DNA of 15,412 nt from Rhodospirillales bacterium (GCA_026193355.1 JAPHTL010000237.1:1-15412); one strand, 5' to 3'. Positions 6,572 through 14,762 are shown, counted from the stretch's first letter. Notes: generated from the sequence alone by a model not told the origin. A program made the numbers and translations.

Positions 6572-9235
6572 ATGACGAAGTGGGTCTATACGTTCGGTGC
6601 CGGAAAGGCCGACGGCAGCGCGACAATGAAGGAGCTTCTGGGTGGCAAGGGCGCCAATCTGGCGGAGATGAGCAGCCTGGGCCTTCCGGTTCCTCCCGGT
6701 TTCACCATCACCACCGAGGTCTGCACGGCCTATTACGACAATGATCGCCAGTATCCCGACGATCTGAAAAGCCAGGTCGAAACCGCCATTTCTGCGGTCG
6801 AGGCGGAAGTCGGCGCGAAATTCGGCGATGCGGCCAATCCGCTGCTGGTCTCGGTTCGCTCCGGTGCGCGCGCATCCATGCCCGGCATGATGGATACGGT
6901 GCTGAACCTTGGCCTCAACGACGAAACGGCGCAGGGACTGGTTGCGAAGTCGGGCGACGAACGCTTCGTCTATGACAGCTACCGCCGTTTCATCCAGATG
7001 TATTCCGACGTGGTTCTGGGCGTTGATCACCACCACTTCGAGGAATTGCTTGAACTCCACAAGGAAGACAAGGACTTTGAGCTGGACACCGACCTCGGCG
7101 CCGATGACTGGAAGACACTGGTCGAACAGTACAAGGCCAAGGTCAACGAACAGCTTGGCCGTCCGTTCCCGCTCGACCCCCAGGAACAGCTCTGGGGCGC
7201 CATCGGCGCGGTTTTCGGAAGCTGGATGAACCAGCGCGCCATCACCTATCGCCGCCTGCACGACATCCCCGCGGATTGGGGCACGGCCGTCAACGTTCAG
7301 GCCATGGTGTTCGGCAACATGGGTGATGACTGCGCCACCGGCGTCGCCTTCACCCGCAATCCATCCACCGGCGACAACCACTTCTATGGCGAATATCTGG
7401 TCAACGCGCAGGGCGAGGACGTGGTGGCCGGTATCCGCACGCCCCAGCCACTGACCATCTATGAACGTGAATTGGGTGGGTCGGACTTGCCGTCCATGGA
7501 AGAGGTCATGCCCTCGCTTTACAAGGAGTTGGCTGTCGTTCGTGATCGGCTGGAAGCCCATTACACAGACATGCAGGACATGGAGTTCACGATCCAGGGC
7601 GGCAAGCTGTGGATGTTGCAGACCCGGTCCGGCAAGCGCACGGCAAAAGCCGCGCTGAAGATGGCTGTGGACATGTGCGAGGAAGGTCTGATCGACAGGA
7701 ACGAGGCGGTTCGTCGCATCGACCCGGCGCATCTGGATCAACTCCTCCATCCGATGATCGACCCAAATGCCGACAAGACCGTGCTGGGCCGCGGACTTCC
7801 CGCATCGCCCGGCGCCGCCTGCGGTAAGGTGGTGTTCAACGCCGAAGATGCGGAGGAATGGTCGAAGCGCGGTGAAAAGGTCATCCTTGTTCGCATTGAA
7901 ACCAGCCCCGAGGACATCGGCGGCATGCACGTCGCCCAAGGCATCCTGACGACGCGCGGCGGTATGACAAGCCACGCCGCCGTTGTCGCGCGCGGCATGG
8001 GAACGCCGTGCGTTTCCGGCGCAGGAACCATATCGGTCGACTACAAGACCAAAACCATGAAGGCGCTGGGCAAGGTGATCGCAGAAGGCGACGTGATTTC
8101 GGTCGATGGTACGTCGGGCGAGATTTTGCTGGGCGAGGTGCCGATGATCCAGCCCGAACTGACCGGCGAATTCGGCAAGCTGATGGTGTGGGTCGATGAA
8201 ATCCGCACCATGAAGGTTCGCGCCAATGCGGAGACGCCAACCGATGCACAGACGGCGCGGGATTTCGGCGCCGAAGGCATCGGCCTGTGCCGGACCGAGC
8301 ACATGTTCTTCGACCCCGCGCGGATCATCCATATACGTGAAATGATTGTGGCCACCGAGGAAGCGGGACGCCGCGCAGCGCTGGAAAAGTTGCTGCCTTA
8401 TCAACGCGAGGATTTCATCTCCCTGTTCAGGATCATGGAGGGCTTGCCCGTTACGATCCGCCTTCTCGATCCTCCGCTGCACGAATTTCTGCCCCATACT
8501 GAGGCGGATATGGTCGAGGTTGCAAAGGCGGCGGGAACGGACGTCGAGACGATCCGTCGTCACGCAGAGGAATTGCACGAATTCAATCCGATGCTCGGCC
8601 ATCGCGGTTGCCGTCTGGGCGTTACCTATCCTGAGATTTACGAGATGCAGGCCCGCGCCATTTTCGAGGCGGCTGCCGAGGTTGGCGGCGTTACGCCCGA
8701 AGTGATGATTCCGCTGGTCGCCGTGAAAGAAGAGTTCGAGCGCCTCAAGGCGATGATCGACAGGGTCGCGGACGAGGTTAAAAAGGACAAGAGGGCCGCA
8801 TTCGACTACCTGGTCGGCACGATGATCGAACTTCCCCGCGCTGCGTTGAGGGCCGGTGAAATCGCCGAAGGGGCTGAATTCTTCAGCTTCGGCACCAACG
8901 ATCTGACCCAGACCACCTACGGACTTTCCCGTGATGACGCCGGTCGGTTCCTTCAGATCTATCAGGAGATGGGGGTGATCGAACGTGACCCCTTCGTCTC
9001 GCTCGATCAGGACGGGGTCGGGGAGTTGGTGAAAATCGCGGTGGAACGCGGCCGCGCGACGCGGCCGGACATCAAGCTGGGCATCTGCGGCGAACACGGC
9101 GGTGACCCGGCATCGGTGCACTTTTTCAACCGGGCGGGACTCGACTACGTGTCCTGTTCGCCATTCCGCGTTCCGATCGCGCGCCTTGCAGCAGCGCAGG
9201 CGGCGCTTGGTGTTGAGGGCGAAAGCAACGCCTGA
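6572..9235 (+). CDS. ppdK: Pyruvate, phosphate dikinase
   Basis: PPDK reversibly converts pyruvate, ATP and phosphate to phosphoenolpyruvate, AMP and diphosphate, serving gluconeogenesis or PPi-linked glycolysis in the cytosol. The 887-residue protein is full length. The N-terminal ATP-grasp half starts with LLGGKGANLAEM (22-33). The central swivelling domain carries the phosphorylated H468 in GGMTSHAAVVARG. The C-terminal TIM barrel binds pyruvate/PEP, with GLCRTEHMFF and the catalytic C862 in YVSCSPFRVP. All key residues are present. GGGGAA lies about 7 bases before the ATG at 6572. It stands 23 bases behind glyS, an arrangement I recall from other alphaproteobacteria. No dedicated PPDK regulatory protein (DUF299 kinase/phosphatase) is in the window. 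Confidence 0.97.
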   Translation: MTKWVYTFGAGKADGSATMKELLGGKGANLAEMSSLGLPVPPGFTITTEVCTAYYDNDRQYPDDLKSQVETAISAVEAEVGAKFGDAANPLLVSVRSGARASMPGMMDTVLNLGLNDETAQGLVAKSGDERFVYDSYRRFIQMYSDVVLGVDHHHFEELLELHKEDKDFELDTDLGADDWKTLVEQYKAKVNEQLGRPFPLDPQEQLWGAIGAVFGSWMNQRAITYRRLHDIPADWGTAVNVQAMVFGNMGDDCATGVAFTRNPSTGDNHFYGEYLVNAQGEDVVAGIRTPQPLTIYERELGGSDLPSMEEVMPSLYKELAVVRDRLEAHYTDMQDMEFTIQGGKLWMLQTRSGKRTAKAALKMAVDMCEEGLIDRNEAVRRIDPAHLDQLLHPMIDPNADKTVLGRGLPASPGAACGKVVFNAEDAEEWSKRGEKVILVRIETSPEDIGGMHVAQGILTTRGGMTSHAAVVARGMGTPCVSGAGTISVDYKTKTMKALGKVIAEGDVISVDGTSGEILLGEVPMIQPELTGEFGKLMVWVDEIRTMKVRANAETPTDAQTARDFGAEGIGLCRTEHMFFDPARIIHIREMIVATEEAGRRAALEKLLPYQREDFISLFRIMEGLPVTIRLLDPPLHEFLPHTEADMVEVAKAAGTDVETIRRHAEELHEFNPMLGHRGCRLGVTYPEIYEMQARAIFEAAAEVGGVTPEVMIPLVAVKEEFERLKAMIDRVADEVKKDKRAAFDYLVGTMIELPRAALRAGEIAEGAEFFSFGTNDLTQTTYGLSRDDAGRFLQIYQEMGVIERDPFVSLDQDGVGELVKIAVERGRATRPDIKLGICGEHGGDPASVHFFNRAGLDYVSCSPFRVPIARLAAAQAALGVEGESNA

Positions 9236-9284
9236 TTACATTCAGAAAACCGGATTCCGGATACACAGGAAGGATAAAAACAAA

Positions 9285-9605
9285 ATGCCCACGAAAGAAC
9301 AGGCCAAAGGCCATGAAGAACATCACAACCGCGGCCAGGAATGGGAATTCAAGGTCATGGCGCGACGCAACAAACTGCTGGGCCTGTGGGTGGCCGATCT
9401 GCTCGGGATCACGGGCGATGAGGCTGCCGACTATGCCAAGTCTGTCGTCATCGCCGATCTGGAAGAGGCTGGTGACGAGGACGTGATCCGCAAGGTCATG
9501 GCCGATTTTGCCGAACACGGCAGCAAGACGTCCGAGGCGGACGTGCGGGCGAAACTTCAGGAACTGGCCAAAGTGGCTCGCGTACAGCTTCAGGGCGAGG
9601 AATGA
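9285..9605 (+). CDS. F1Fo-ATP synthase zeta-type inhibitor subunit (DUF1476)
   Basis: In Paracoccus denitrificans, zeta binds F1 and blocks ATP hydrolysis through its N-terminal segment. This 106-residue protein matches the family through the core FKVMARRNKLLGLWVADLLG (22-41), followed by an acidic helix with ADLEEAGDEDVIRKV (57-71) and a C-terminal helix. The first 21 residues (with HEEHH at 10-14) do not look like the usual FDxRExxFExKFAHDEE segment, so inhibition could differ. AGGAAGGA at 9267-9274 lies 10 bases before the ATG. It sits 49 bases after ppdK and 30 bases before the diguanylate cyclase. The family call is firm; inhibitory activity is inferred only. In Paracoccus-type genomes the gene is also usually unlinked to the atp operon. 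Confidence 0.9.
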   Translation: MPTKEQAKGHEEHHNRGQEWEFKVMARRNKLLGLWVADLLGITGDEAADYAKSVVIADLEEAGDEDVIRKVMADFAEHGSKTSEADVRAKLQELAKVARVQLQGEE

Positions 9606-9635
9606 TCGCGGGCACCGGAACGCGCGGAAAATGAT

Positions 9636-10832
9636 GTGAAGAAAGCGCAGGCAGGATTTGACTTTTGGCGGGCGGAGTTCAAGGACCGTACCGTCGAACA
9701 CAAGTTCAGGGTGGCGGCGCTTCCCGTCGATCAAGGGCAAGCCGCCAGGAATCTCATCCTCATCGCCATCGCTTACGCAACCTTTATTGTTTTCGAGTGG
9801 CCCCATCTTCCTTCCGGTCCTCACAGGGAAATCGTTCTTGCGGGGCGGTTGGGGGTTTTCCTGGCCGGTATCGCCGTGGCGGTTGCCATCCGCATGACGC
9901 GAACACCTGCGCTCATGGATTGGGCGGCGCTTGTTTTCGCCGCCTTGTTCTGCATTTCCGCCGACGCCATTTTTTATGCCCAGGCGGTTATTGAAAATCG
10001 TCCGCCCCGGTTGCTGATGCTCATGGTCAGTTTCGTTCTGGCTTCCGTGACGGTCTATCTGATTGCACCCATTCGCTTCCGGCTCCAGTTGATGGCAAGC
10101 GCGCTGATCGCTCTGGCGTTCTCTGGATTGGTGGCCTGGGGGGGGGTGCAGTCCGACGTCGGCATGGGAATTGTTGTGCTGTTCTTCATTATCGCCAATG
10201 TCATTGGCGTGGCGATGGCGCATCGCCTGCATGAACTGCGCCGGCTGCACTGGTGGACGCTTATGGAAGAACGAAGCCTCAGGACGCAACTGGAATCCGA
10301 GATCGAAAAAAGGCGTGTACTTGAAAGCGACCTGCGACATCAGGCCAGCACCGATTCACTGACCGGGATCATGAACCGTCGCAGGTTTTCGGAAGTTGCG
10401 GCGGAGGAAATGTTGCGGGCGGCGCGTTACAAGCACCCCCTTTCGCTGCTGGTGTTCGATCTGGATCACTTCAAGAAAATCAATGACACGTACGGGCATG
10501 CCGTGGGTGATTCGGTGCTGAAACGGGTTGTATCCCTTTCAATCCCCGTTTTACGCGGTGCGGACATCATTGCCCGATATGGGGGGGAAGAGTTCACCGT
10601 TTTACTGCCCGAAACGGGGATGGATGGTGCTGTTAAAATGGCGGAACGTCTGCGAAAAGCCATAGAAGAAGCGCGCTTCGATGTCGGGGCCGGGTCCGCA
10701 AGGGTTACGATCAGTGTCGGCGTTGCCCAGATGGGGGGCGACGATTTTGATGTTGATACAATCCTTGAAAAAGCCGACAAGGCCCTTTACACGGCGAAAA
10801 GCGATGGCCGCAATCTTGTTCGGCAGGGTTGA
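9636..10832 (+). CDS. Membrane-bound diguanylate cyclase (GGEEF)
   Basis: This enzyme makes cyclic di-GMP from two GTP, a second messenger for the motile-to-sessile switch. The 398-residue protein has six predicted transmembrane helices (about 38-55, 68-86, 94-114, 125-145, 150-169 and 177-196). A charged linker or short coiled coil follows (about 198-236), then a complete GGDEF domain. That domain shows TDSLTGIMNRRRF (239-251), the metal-binding D275 in FDLDHFK, GGEEF (316-320) and the product-inhibition I-site RGAD (307-310). It should therefore be active and feedback-inhibited. The sensor part resembles other six-helix GGDEF sensors, but I cannot name its ligand. The start is a GTG at 9636 with GGAA 6 bases upstream. 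A run of nine Gs (10138-10146) falls at W168-V171 in the membrane domain. No c-di-GMP phosphodiesterase is nearby. Confidence 0.92.
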   Translation: MKKAQAGFDFWRAEFKDRTVEHKFRVAALPVDQGQAARNLILIAIAYATFIVFEWPHLPSGPHREIVLAGRLGVFLAGIAVAVAIRMTRTPALMDWAALVFAALFCISADAIFYAQAVIENRPPRLLMLMVSFVLASVTVYLIAPIRFRLQLMASALIALAFSGLVAWGGVQSDVGMGIVVLFFIIANVIGVAMAHRLHELRRLHWWTLMEERSLRTQLESEIEKRRVLESDLRHQASTDSLTGIMNRRRFSEVAAEEMLRAARYKHPLSLLVFDLDHFKKINDTYGHAVGDSVLKRVVSLSIPVLRGADIIARYGGEEFTVLLPETGMDGAVKMAERLRKAIEEARFDVGAGSARVTISVGVAQMGGDDFDVDTILEKADKALYTAKSDGRNLVRQG

Positions 10833-10902
10833 GGGCGGTGTTCTCATTCTTTGTTCCATCAGCATCCATCCGCTAGTGTTAACCAACAGCCGACTGGCGA
10901 TC

Positions 10903-10907
10903 AGGAG
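10903..10907 (+). promoter_or_regulatory. Ribosome binding site choosing between two adjacent ATGs of the HIT gene
   Basis: AGGAG lies 3 bases before the ATG at 10911 but 6 bases before the ATG at 10914. The spacing favours the second, which gives the N-terminus MSHDPDCIFC. Confidence 0.5.
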
Positions 10908-10913
10908 TCCATG

Positions 10914-11336
10914 ATGAGCCACGATCCAGACTGCATCTTCTGCAAGATCATCAAGGGTGAGATCCCTTGCTTCAAGCTGTACGAGGATGAACGCACCCTG
11001 TCGTTCATGGATATCAATCCGGTCAATCCCGGCCATGCCCTGATCATTCCAAAATTCCACACGCCGAATTTTTTCGAGATTCCTCTCGATTGGCTGGCCG
11101 ATACGATGACGACGACGCAGAAAATTGCGCGCGCCGTTCAGAAAACCCTGGAACCTCATGGCCTCAACATTCTTCAGGCGAACGGCCCCGGCGCGGCCCA
11201 ATCGGTCTTTCACCTGCACATGCATGTCGTTCCGCGTGGGGAGGATGACGGCGTGACGATGAACTGGGGGATCAGGCCTGGCAACATGGATGAAATTGGC
11301 GCGCTGTCCGAACGCATTCGCGCCAATATCGCGTAA
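10914..11336 (+). CDS. HIT family nucleotide-binding hydrolase (Hint-like)
   Basis: Histidine-triad proteins hydrolyse or transfer nucleotides, for example purine nucleoside phosphoramidates in the Hint branch. The 140-residue protein has CIFCKIIKGEIP (7-18), typical of bacterial Hint-like members, and NPGHALIIPK (38-47). The signature HLHMHVVPR carries the triad H100, H102 and H104; H102 is the expected nucleophile by position in the motif. Cys7 and Cys10 could belong to a zinc site as in some homologues, but this is not certain. Candidate upstream elements are too weak to call a promoter. The arsenite carrier gene starts 15 bases after its stop, so the two may be co-transcribed. The physiological substrate is unknown. 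Confidence 0.9.
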   Translation: MSHDPDCIFCKIIKGEIPCFKLYEDERTLSFMDINPVNPGHALIIPKFHTPNFFEIPLDWLADTMTTTQKIARAVQKTLEPHGLNILQANGPGAAQSVFHLHMHVVPRGEDDGVTMNWGIRPGNMDEIGALSERIRANIA

Positions 11337-11351
11337 GGACGATCTGGCGGC

Positions 11352-12449
11352 ATGACAAAACAGGCAGGATCAATCGACAGCGCCGAGGCCCCAGAAGCAA
11401 TGGGCCTGTTCGAACGCTACCTGACGCTCTGGGTTGCGCTCTGCATTGTCGTGGGTATCGGCCTTGGCCATTTTTTTCCGGCGCCTTTCCATGCAGTAGG
11501 CGGGATGGAGGTCGCGCGGGTCAACATGCCCGTTGCGGTGTTGATCTGGCTGATGATTATTCCGATGCTTTTGCGCATCGACTTCGCCGCCCTTCATCAG
11601 GTCAGGGAACACTGGCGTGGCGTGGGCGTGACAGTGTTCGTCAACTGGGCCGTGAAGCCGTTTTCCATGGCGCTTCTTGCGTGGTTGTTCATCGATAATC
11701 TTTTCAGGCCATGGCTTCCGGCGGATCAGATCGATTCCTATATTGCTGGGTTGATCATTCTGGCCGCGGCACCCTGCACCGCCATGGTGTTTGTGTGGAG
11801 CAACCTTTCGGATGGCGAACCCCATTTCACCCTGTCGCAGGTCGCATTGAACGACACCATCATGGTCTTCGCTTTTGCGCCGATCGTCGGACTACTGCTG
11901 GGGTTGTCGGCCATCATCGTTCCCTGGGATACGCTGGTCATTTCCGTGGTTCTGTTCATCGTCGTTCCCGTTATTCTGGCGCAGATCATGCGCGGCCGCC
12001 TGCTTGCGAGCGGCGGGCCGGAGCGCCTGGAGGCCACGCTGGCATTGCTCAAGCCCGTCTCGCTGATGGCGCTTCTGGCCACGCTGGTTCTGTTGTTCGG
12101 TTTTCAGGGAGAGCAGATTCTGGGGCAGCCGATGGTGATTGTGCTTCTGGCCATTCCCATCCTTATTCAGGTGTATTTCAACTCTGGCCTGGCCTATGTT
12201 CTCAACCGGCAGCTGGGCGTCGCGCACTGCGTCGCCGGCCCGTCAGCGCTTATCGGCGCGTCGAATTTTTTCGAACTGGCGGTGGCGACGGCGATTGGTC
12301 TTTTCGGCTTTTCCTCGGGCGCTGCGCTGGCCACGGTCGTCGGTGTGCTGGTCGAGGTGCCCGTCATGCTTTCGGTCGTAAAGATCGTCAGGAAAACCCG
12401 CCCATGGTATGAACGGGGTATCAGCAAGCGCATGGTCGAGGGAGAATGA
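11352..12449 (+). CDS. arsB: ACR3-type arsenite efflux transporter
   Basis: ACR3 carriers export arsenite from the cell across the inner membrane, driven by the proton-motive force. The 365-residue protein has about ten hydrophobic helices. Hallmarks are the FERYLTLWVALCIVVGIGLG start (20-39), FVNWAVKPFSMALLAW (96-111), the essential cysteine C142 in AAAPCTAMVFVWS, and E308 in GASNFFELAVA. The name arsB follows common annotation usage; structurally this is ACR3, not the 12-helix ArsB of E. coli. The ATG at 11352 has no good ribosome binding site at normal spacing (AAGGA is 12 bases away). The ATG at 11400 (MGLFERYL) would also give a family-like N-terminus. No arsR, arsC or arsH is in the window. 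The gene follows the HIT gene by 15 bases. Confidence 0.93.
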   Translation: MTKQAGSIDSAEAPEAMGLFERYLTLWVALCIVVGIGLGHFFPAPFHAVGGMEVARVNMPVAVLIWLMIIPMLLRIDFAALHQVREHWRGVGVTVFVNWAVKPFSMALLAWLFIDNLFRPWLPADQIDSYIAGLIILAAAPCTAMVFVWSNLSDGEPHFTLSQVALNDTIMVFAFAPIVGLLLGLSAIIVPWDTLVISVVLFIVVPVILAQIMRGRLLASGGPERLEATLALLKPVSLMALLATLVLLFGFQGEQILGQPMVIVLLAIPILIQVYFNSGLAYVLNRQLGVAHCVAGPSALIGASNFFELAVATAIGLFGFSSGAALATVVGVLVEVPVMLSVVKIVRKTRPWYERGISKRMVEGE

Positions 12450-12640
12450 CGCGCTTCGGATACCTGCCCGAAAGGGTTGTTTTTAACCTACCCTAAAATC
12501 GCCTTTCTCCCGCCTTCCGGGGTGTTCCTGTTGTTCGCTTTCTCAACGATACTGTGGGACAAGGCGCATAAGCGCTGCGCGTTTCAGGGACGCGATCCGG
12601 GCAAAATCCGGCATGACAACTCCACCTTGGGAGACTGACC

Positions 12641-13096
12641 ATGGATGTACGTACGCTTTTGAACGCGAAGGGGAACGGTATTTTCACAGTCCGTCCCGAT
12701 GAATCAATTGAATCGGCGGTAAAGGTGCTGCGCCGCCACAACATAGGCGCGGCTATCGTCTGCGCCAAATTTGGTGAAACCCTTGGCATTATCTCGGAGC
12801 GCGATGTGATACGTGGTCTTGCCGAGCATGGTGCGGCGATCCTCAAGCGCGAGGTCCATGAACTGATGACCTACCGGACCATTTCGTGTCTGCCGACCTG
12901 TGATATCCGCTCGGCCATGGAAAAGATGATGAACAACAACATTCGCCATCTTCCGGTTGTGGACGAGAACGGCAACCTCGAAGGCATGGTCAGCATGCGT
13001 GACCTTAACCGCACCCAGGTAGAGTTGATGGAGGCGGAGGCCGCCGTCCTCAAGGACGTCGCAACCGTATCACAGGCCGCACGGGTCATGCGCTGA
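12641..13096 (+). CDS. Two-CBS-domain protein
   Basis: This 151-residue protein consists of a tandem pair of CBS domains (about residues 5-65 and 73-130), which as a Bateman module usually bind adenosine nucleotides such as AMP, ATP or SAM. Each repeat ends in the characteristic motif: ISERDVIRGL at 51-60 and VSMRDLNRTQ at 117-126. IRHLPVVDENGNLEGMVS (101-118) is the most typical stretch. There is no fused enzyme or channel domain, so it may act by binding a partner. GGGAG (12629-12633) lies 7 bases before the ATG. The 191 bases after arsB hold no other gene. Its 3' end overlaps the end of the leftward methyltransferase gene by 11 bases. Ligand and partner are unknown. Confidence 0.9.
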   Translation: MDVRTLLNAKGNGIFTVRPDESIESAVKVLRRHNIGAAIVCAKFGETLGIISERDVIRGLAEHGAAILKREVHELMTYRTISCLPTCDIRSAMEKMMNNNIRHLPVVDENGNLEGMVSMRDLNRTQVELMEAEAAVLKDVATVSQAARVMR

Positions 13097-13748
13097 CGGC
13101 TTTCTCCGGTCGTCGACGGAGGAGAAGCGTCCATTCATCAAGGCCATATCCGCTGGCCAGGGTTGTTTCGGCATTCAACTCTTCGCGGCAGAATGTTACG
13201 AAGGGTTCGGTTGGCGAATAGAACAGGCTTTTCCTTTTGAGCAGTCTTCGCGGGGCAAGCATGTTGAACGCCATCCCCCTGCGCGTTTTCTGCCACAGAT
13301 CCCCAAGGGTTTCCTCGACAAAACGCAGCCAGTTGTCATTCGTAGTGCTACTCTTCAGATTGAAGGTTCCTGAAATAAAAACGTAGTCGGCTTTTTCCGT
13401 CGCCCTGTGGCTTTTGATGAACATCGCCCGGGGATCGGTGATTTTTTTCCGCGCCGCATCCAGGCATTTTTCGTTGATATCCAGACCAGTATATCGTCCG
13501 TGGCGCAGGCAAGGGTGTTCGGCCAGGTGTTCAAACAGGGCACCATATCCGCAGCCGAAGTCGATAATCGTGACATCGTCCCGTGCCTCGCCCTCCAGAA
13601 TGCCGGCAAGCATTTCGAAGCGGAGCGTCTGTCCCCAGGCGTTTCGCCACAAAACGCCGCCCGGCGAAGCGCCACGCTCATCGAAAGCGCGCTCGTAGCT
13701 TCTTGCCACGGCTGACAGGATGGTTGGCAGCGCGGGTGGCGTCGGCAT
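13086..13748 (-). CDS. Class I SAM-dependent methyltransferase
   Basis: This 220-residue cytoplasmic protein has a Rossmann methyltransferase core: SAM-binding IIDFGCGYGALF (61-72) and the acidic ribose-binding GLDINEKCLD (88-97), counted from the preferred start. It also has FISGTFNLK and a C-terminal strand pair ending in LLLRRR. The methyl acceptor cannot be told from the sequence. The frame also has an ATG at 13772, which would overlap the stop of the ygfZ gene by 16 bases with no ribosome binding site. I prefer the ATG at 13748, 8 bases beyond that stop, with AGG at about 7 bases. It is probably translated from the ygfZ transcript. The adjacent glycosyltransferase-like gene makes a cell-surface substrate imaginable, but that is a guess. 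Confidence 0.85.
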   Translation of the reverse strand: MPTPPALPTILSAVARSYERAFDERGASPGGVLWRNAWGQTLRFEMLAGILEGEARDDVTIIDFGCGYGALFEHLAEHPCLRHGRYTGLDINEKCLDAARKKITDPRAMFIKSHRATEKADYVFISGTFNLKSSTTNDNWLRFVEETLGDLWQKTRRGMAFNMLAPRRLLKRKSLFYSPTEPFVTFCREELNAETTLASGYGLDEWTLLLRRRPEKAVSA

Positions 13749-13756
13749 GATGCGAC

Positions 13757-14644
13757 CTAAAGCCTCATCCATTCGGGCTTGCGAATGTTGACGTTCGCAT
13801 CCCCGGCCGTCAAGGGGGAGGCGTCCTCAAGAGCATCCAGTCTGATCAGTGCAAGGGCGAGTTCGCCACGGGCGGTGCGAATTTCGCCAACTTCCCTGTC
13901 TCCCGCCATCACGGGCGTACCCGGCGCGGGCTCAGGACCTTCAAGCTCCACCGGCATCAGGCGTTTTTTGACCAGCCCACGATACTTGGTGCGCGCTGTC
14001 AGTTCCTGACCGAGGTAACAGCCCTTGTTCCAGTCGACCCCGCCCAACTCGTCGAAGCCGTTTTCAAGAAGGATGGCCTTGTCCACCACCATGTCCCGGC
14101 TGCCGTCGGGAAGACCCAGACTTATGCGCAGGCGGTCATAAACGCCTTCATCGCCGGGTGTAAAACCGCTTTCCGTCAGGGTGGCCGTCGTTTCCTCCTT
14201 TGGCAGGATCGCACGTGCGCCGGCGTCCGCCAGCCTCGGGTCGAGAAAAACAATACCGTTCCCCATGGCTCTGGCCGCGCCGGGTTCGGAATTCAACCCG
14301 AGTTGCTCTGGTGTTCCCACGCCAAACAGCACAGATACGGCGAAGCGTTCGCTGGCGTCTTCCACGACAACCTTCGAACGGAGCCTGTACATGGAAAGTC
14401 GTTTTTTCAGGTCGTCCAGCCGTTCTGCTTCGCAGTCGAGCAGCAGCGCATCGCCATGTTCGGTGATGAAAAAATCATGCAGGTATTTCCCCTGTGCGGT
14501 CAGGAAAGCCGCATGAATGGCCCTATCGGCGGATACCTTGTTGATGTCGTTGGATATCAGCCCCTGAAGAAAGGTTCGCCTGTCCTCGCCCGTGATGACG
14601 ATGACTCCGCGTTCGGGAAGAATTTCGTAGAAAGTTCCACTCAT
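13757..14644 (-). CDS. ygfZ: YgfZ/GcvT-like folate-binding protein (Fe-S cluster assembly)
   Basis: YgfZ (IBA57 in mitochondria) is a tetrahydrofolate-binding relative of aminomethyltransferase that helps mature or repair certain [4Fe-4S] enzymes. The 295-residue protein carries the diagnostic KGCYLGQELTAR (207-218) with C209, preceded by LLENGFDELGGVDWN. The N-terminal domain has TFLQGLISNDI (24-34) and a conserved AAFLTAQGKYLHDFF stretch (45-59). No glycine-cleavage gcvP/gcvH genes are nearby, which supports YgfZ over GcvT. The ATG at 14644 is preceded by GGAAGG with 9 bases between; the frame is open further upstream, but homology starts here. The methyltransferase gene follows in the same direction. 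Confidence 0.9.
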   Translation of the reverse strand: MSGTFYEILPERGVIVITGEDRRTFLQGLISNDINKVSADRAIHAAFLTAQGKYLHDFFITEHGDALLLDCEAERLDDLKKRLSMYRLRSKVVVEDASERFAVSVLFGVGTPEQLGLNSEPGAARAMGNGIVFLDPRLADAGARAILPKEETTATLTESGFTPGDEGVYDRLRISLGLPDGSRDMVVDKAILLENGFDELGGVDWNKGCYLGQELTARTKYRGLVKKRLMPVELEGPEPAPGTPVMAGDREVGEIRTARGELALALIRLDALEDASPLTAGDANVNIRKPEWMRL

Positions 14645-14762
14645 GTCCAATGCCCTTCCGGATGCCGTTTCTTCTCTGCGCCTGCGCGAAACGTGTCGCG
14701 GCGCACAGGTCCAAGGTACTAGAATTGGCCTGCCTTTTCCTCCGATGCAAGGGGGGAGGGCC

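Noticed and set aside
6545..9121. 858-codon open frame on the minus strand opposite ppdK
   Set aside because: It is a mirror frame produced by strong codon bias in ppdK. Its product is rich in His, Arg and Gln with no recognisable domain, and the plus-strand PPDK is complete with all catalytic residues.
9251..9261. CCGGATTCCGG palindrome between ppdK and the zeta gene
   Set aside because: It is a five-base stem with a one-base centre and no T-run; too short to call a terminator or operator.
9126..10340. 404-codon minus-strand frame across the end of ppdK, the zeta gene and part of the diguanylate cyclase
   Set aside because: It crosses three well-supported plus-strand genes and encodes a His/Arg/Gln-rich product without a domain.
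10851..10879. TTGTTC-17-TAGTGT as a promoter for the HIT gene
   Set aside because: Each hexamer matches only three of six consensus bases, so this is not distinguishable from chance.
12464..12499. Possible intrinsic terminator after arsB (CCC-GAAA-GGG followed by TTGTTTTT)
   Set aside because: The stem is only three base pairs, and the alternative GGTT/AACC stem is equally weak, so I could not support a terminator.
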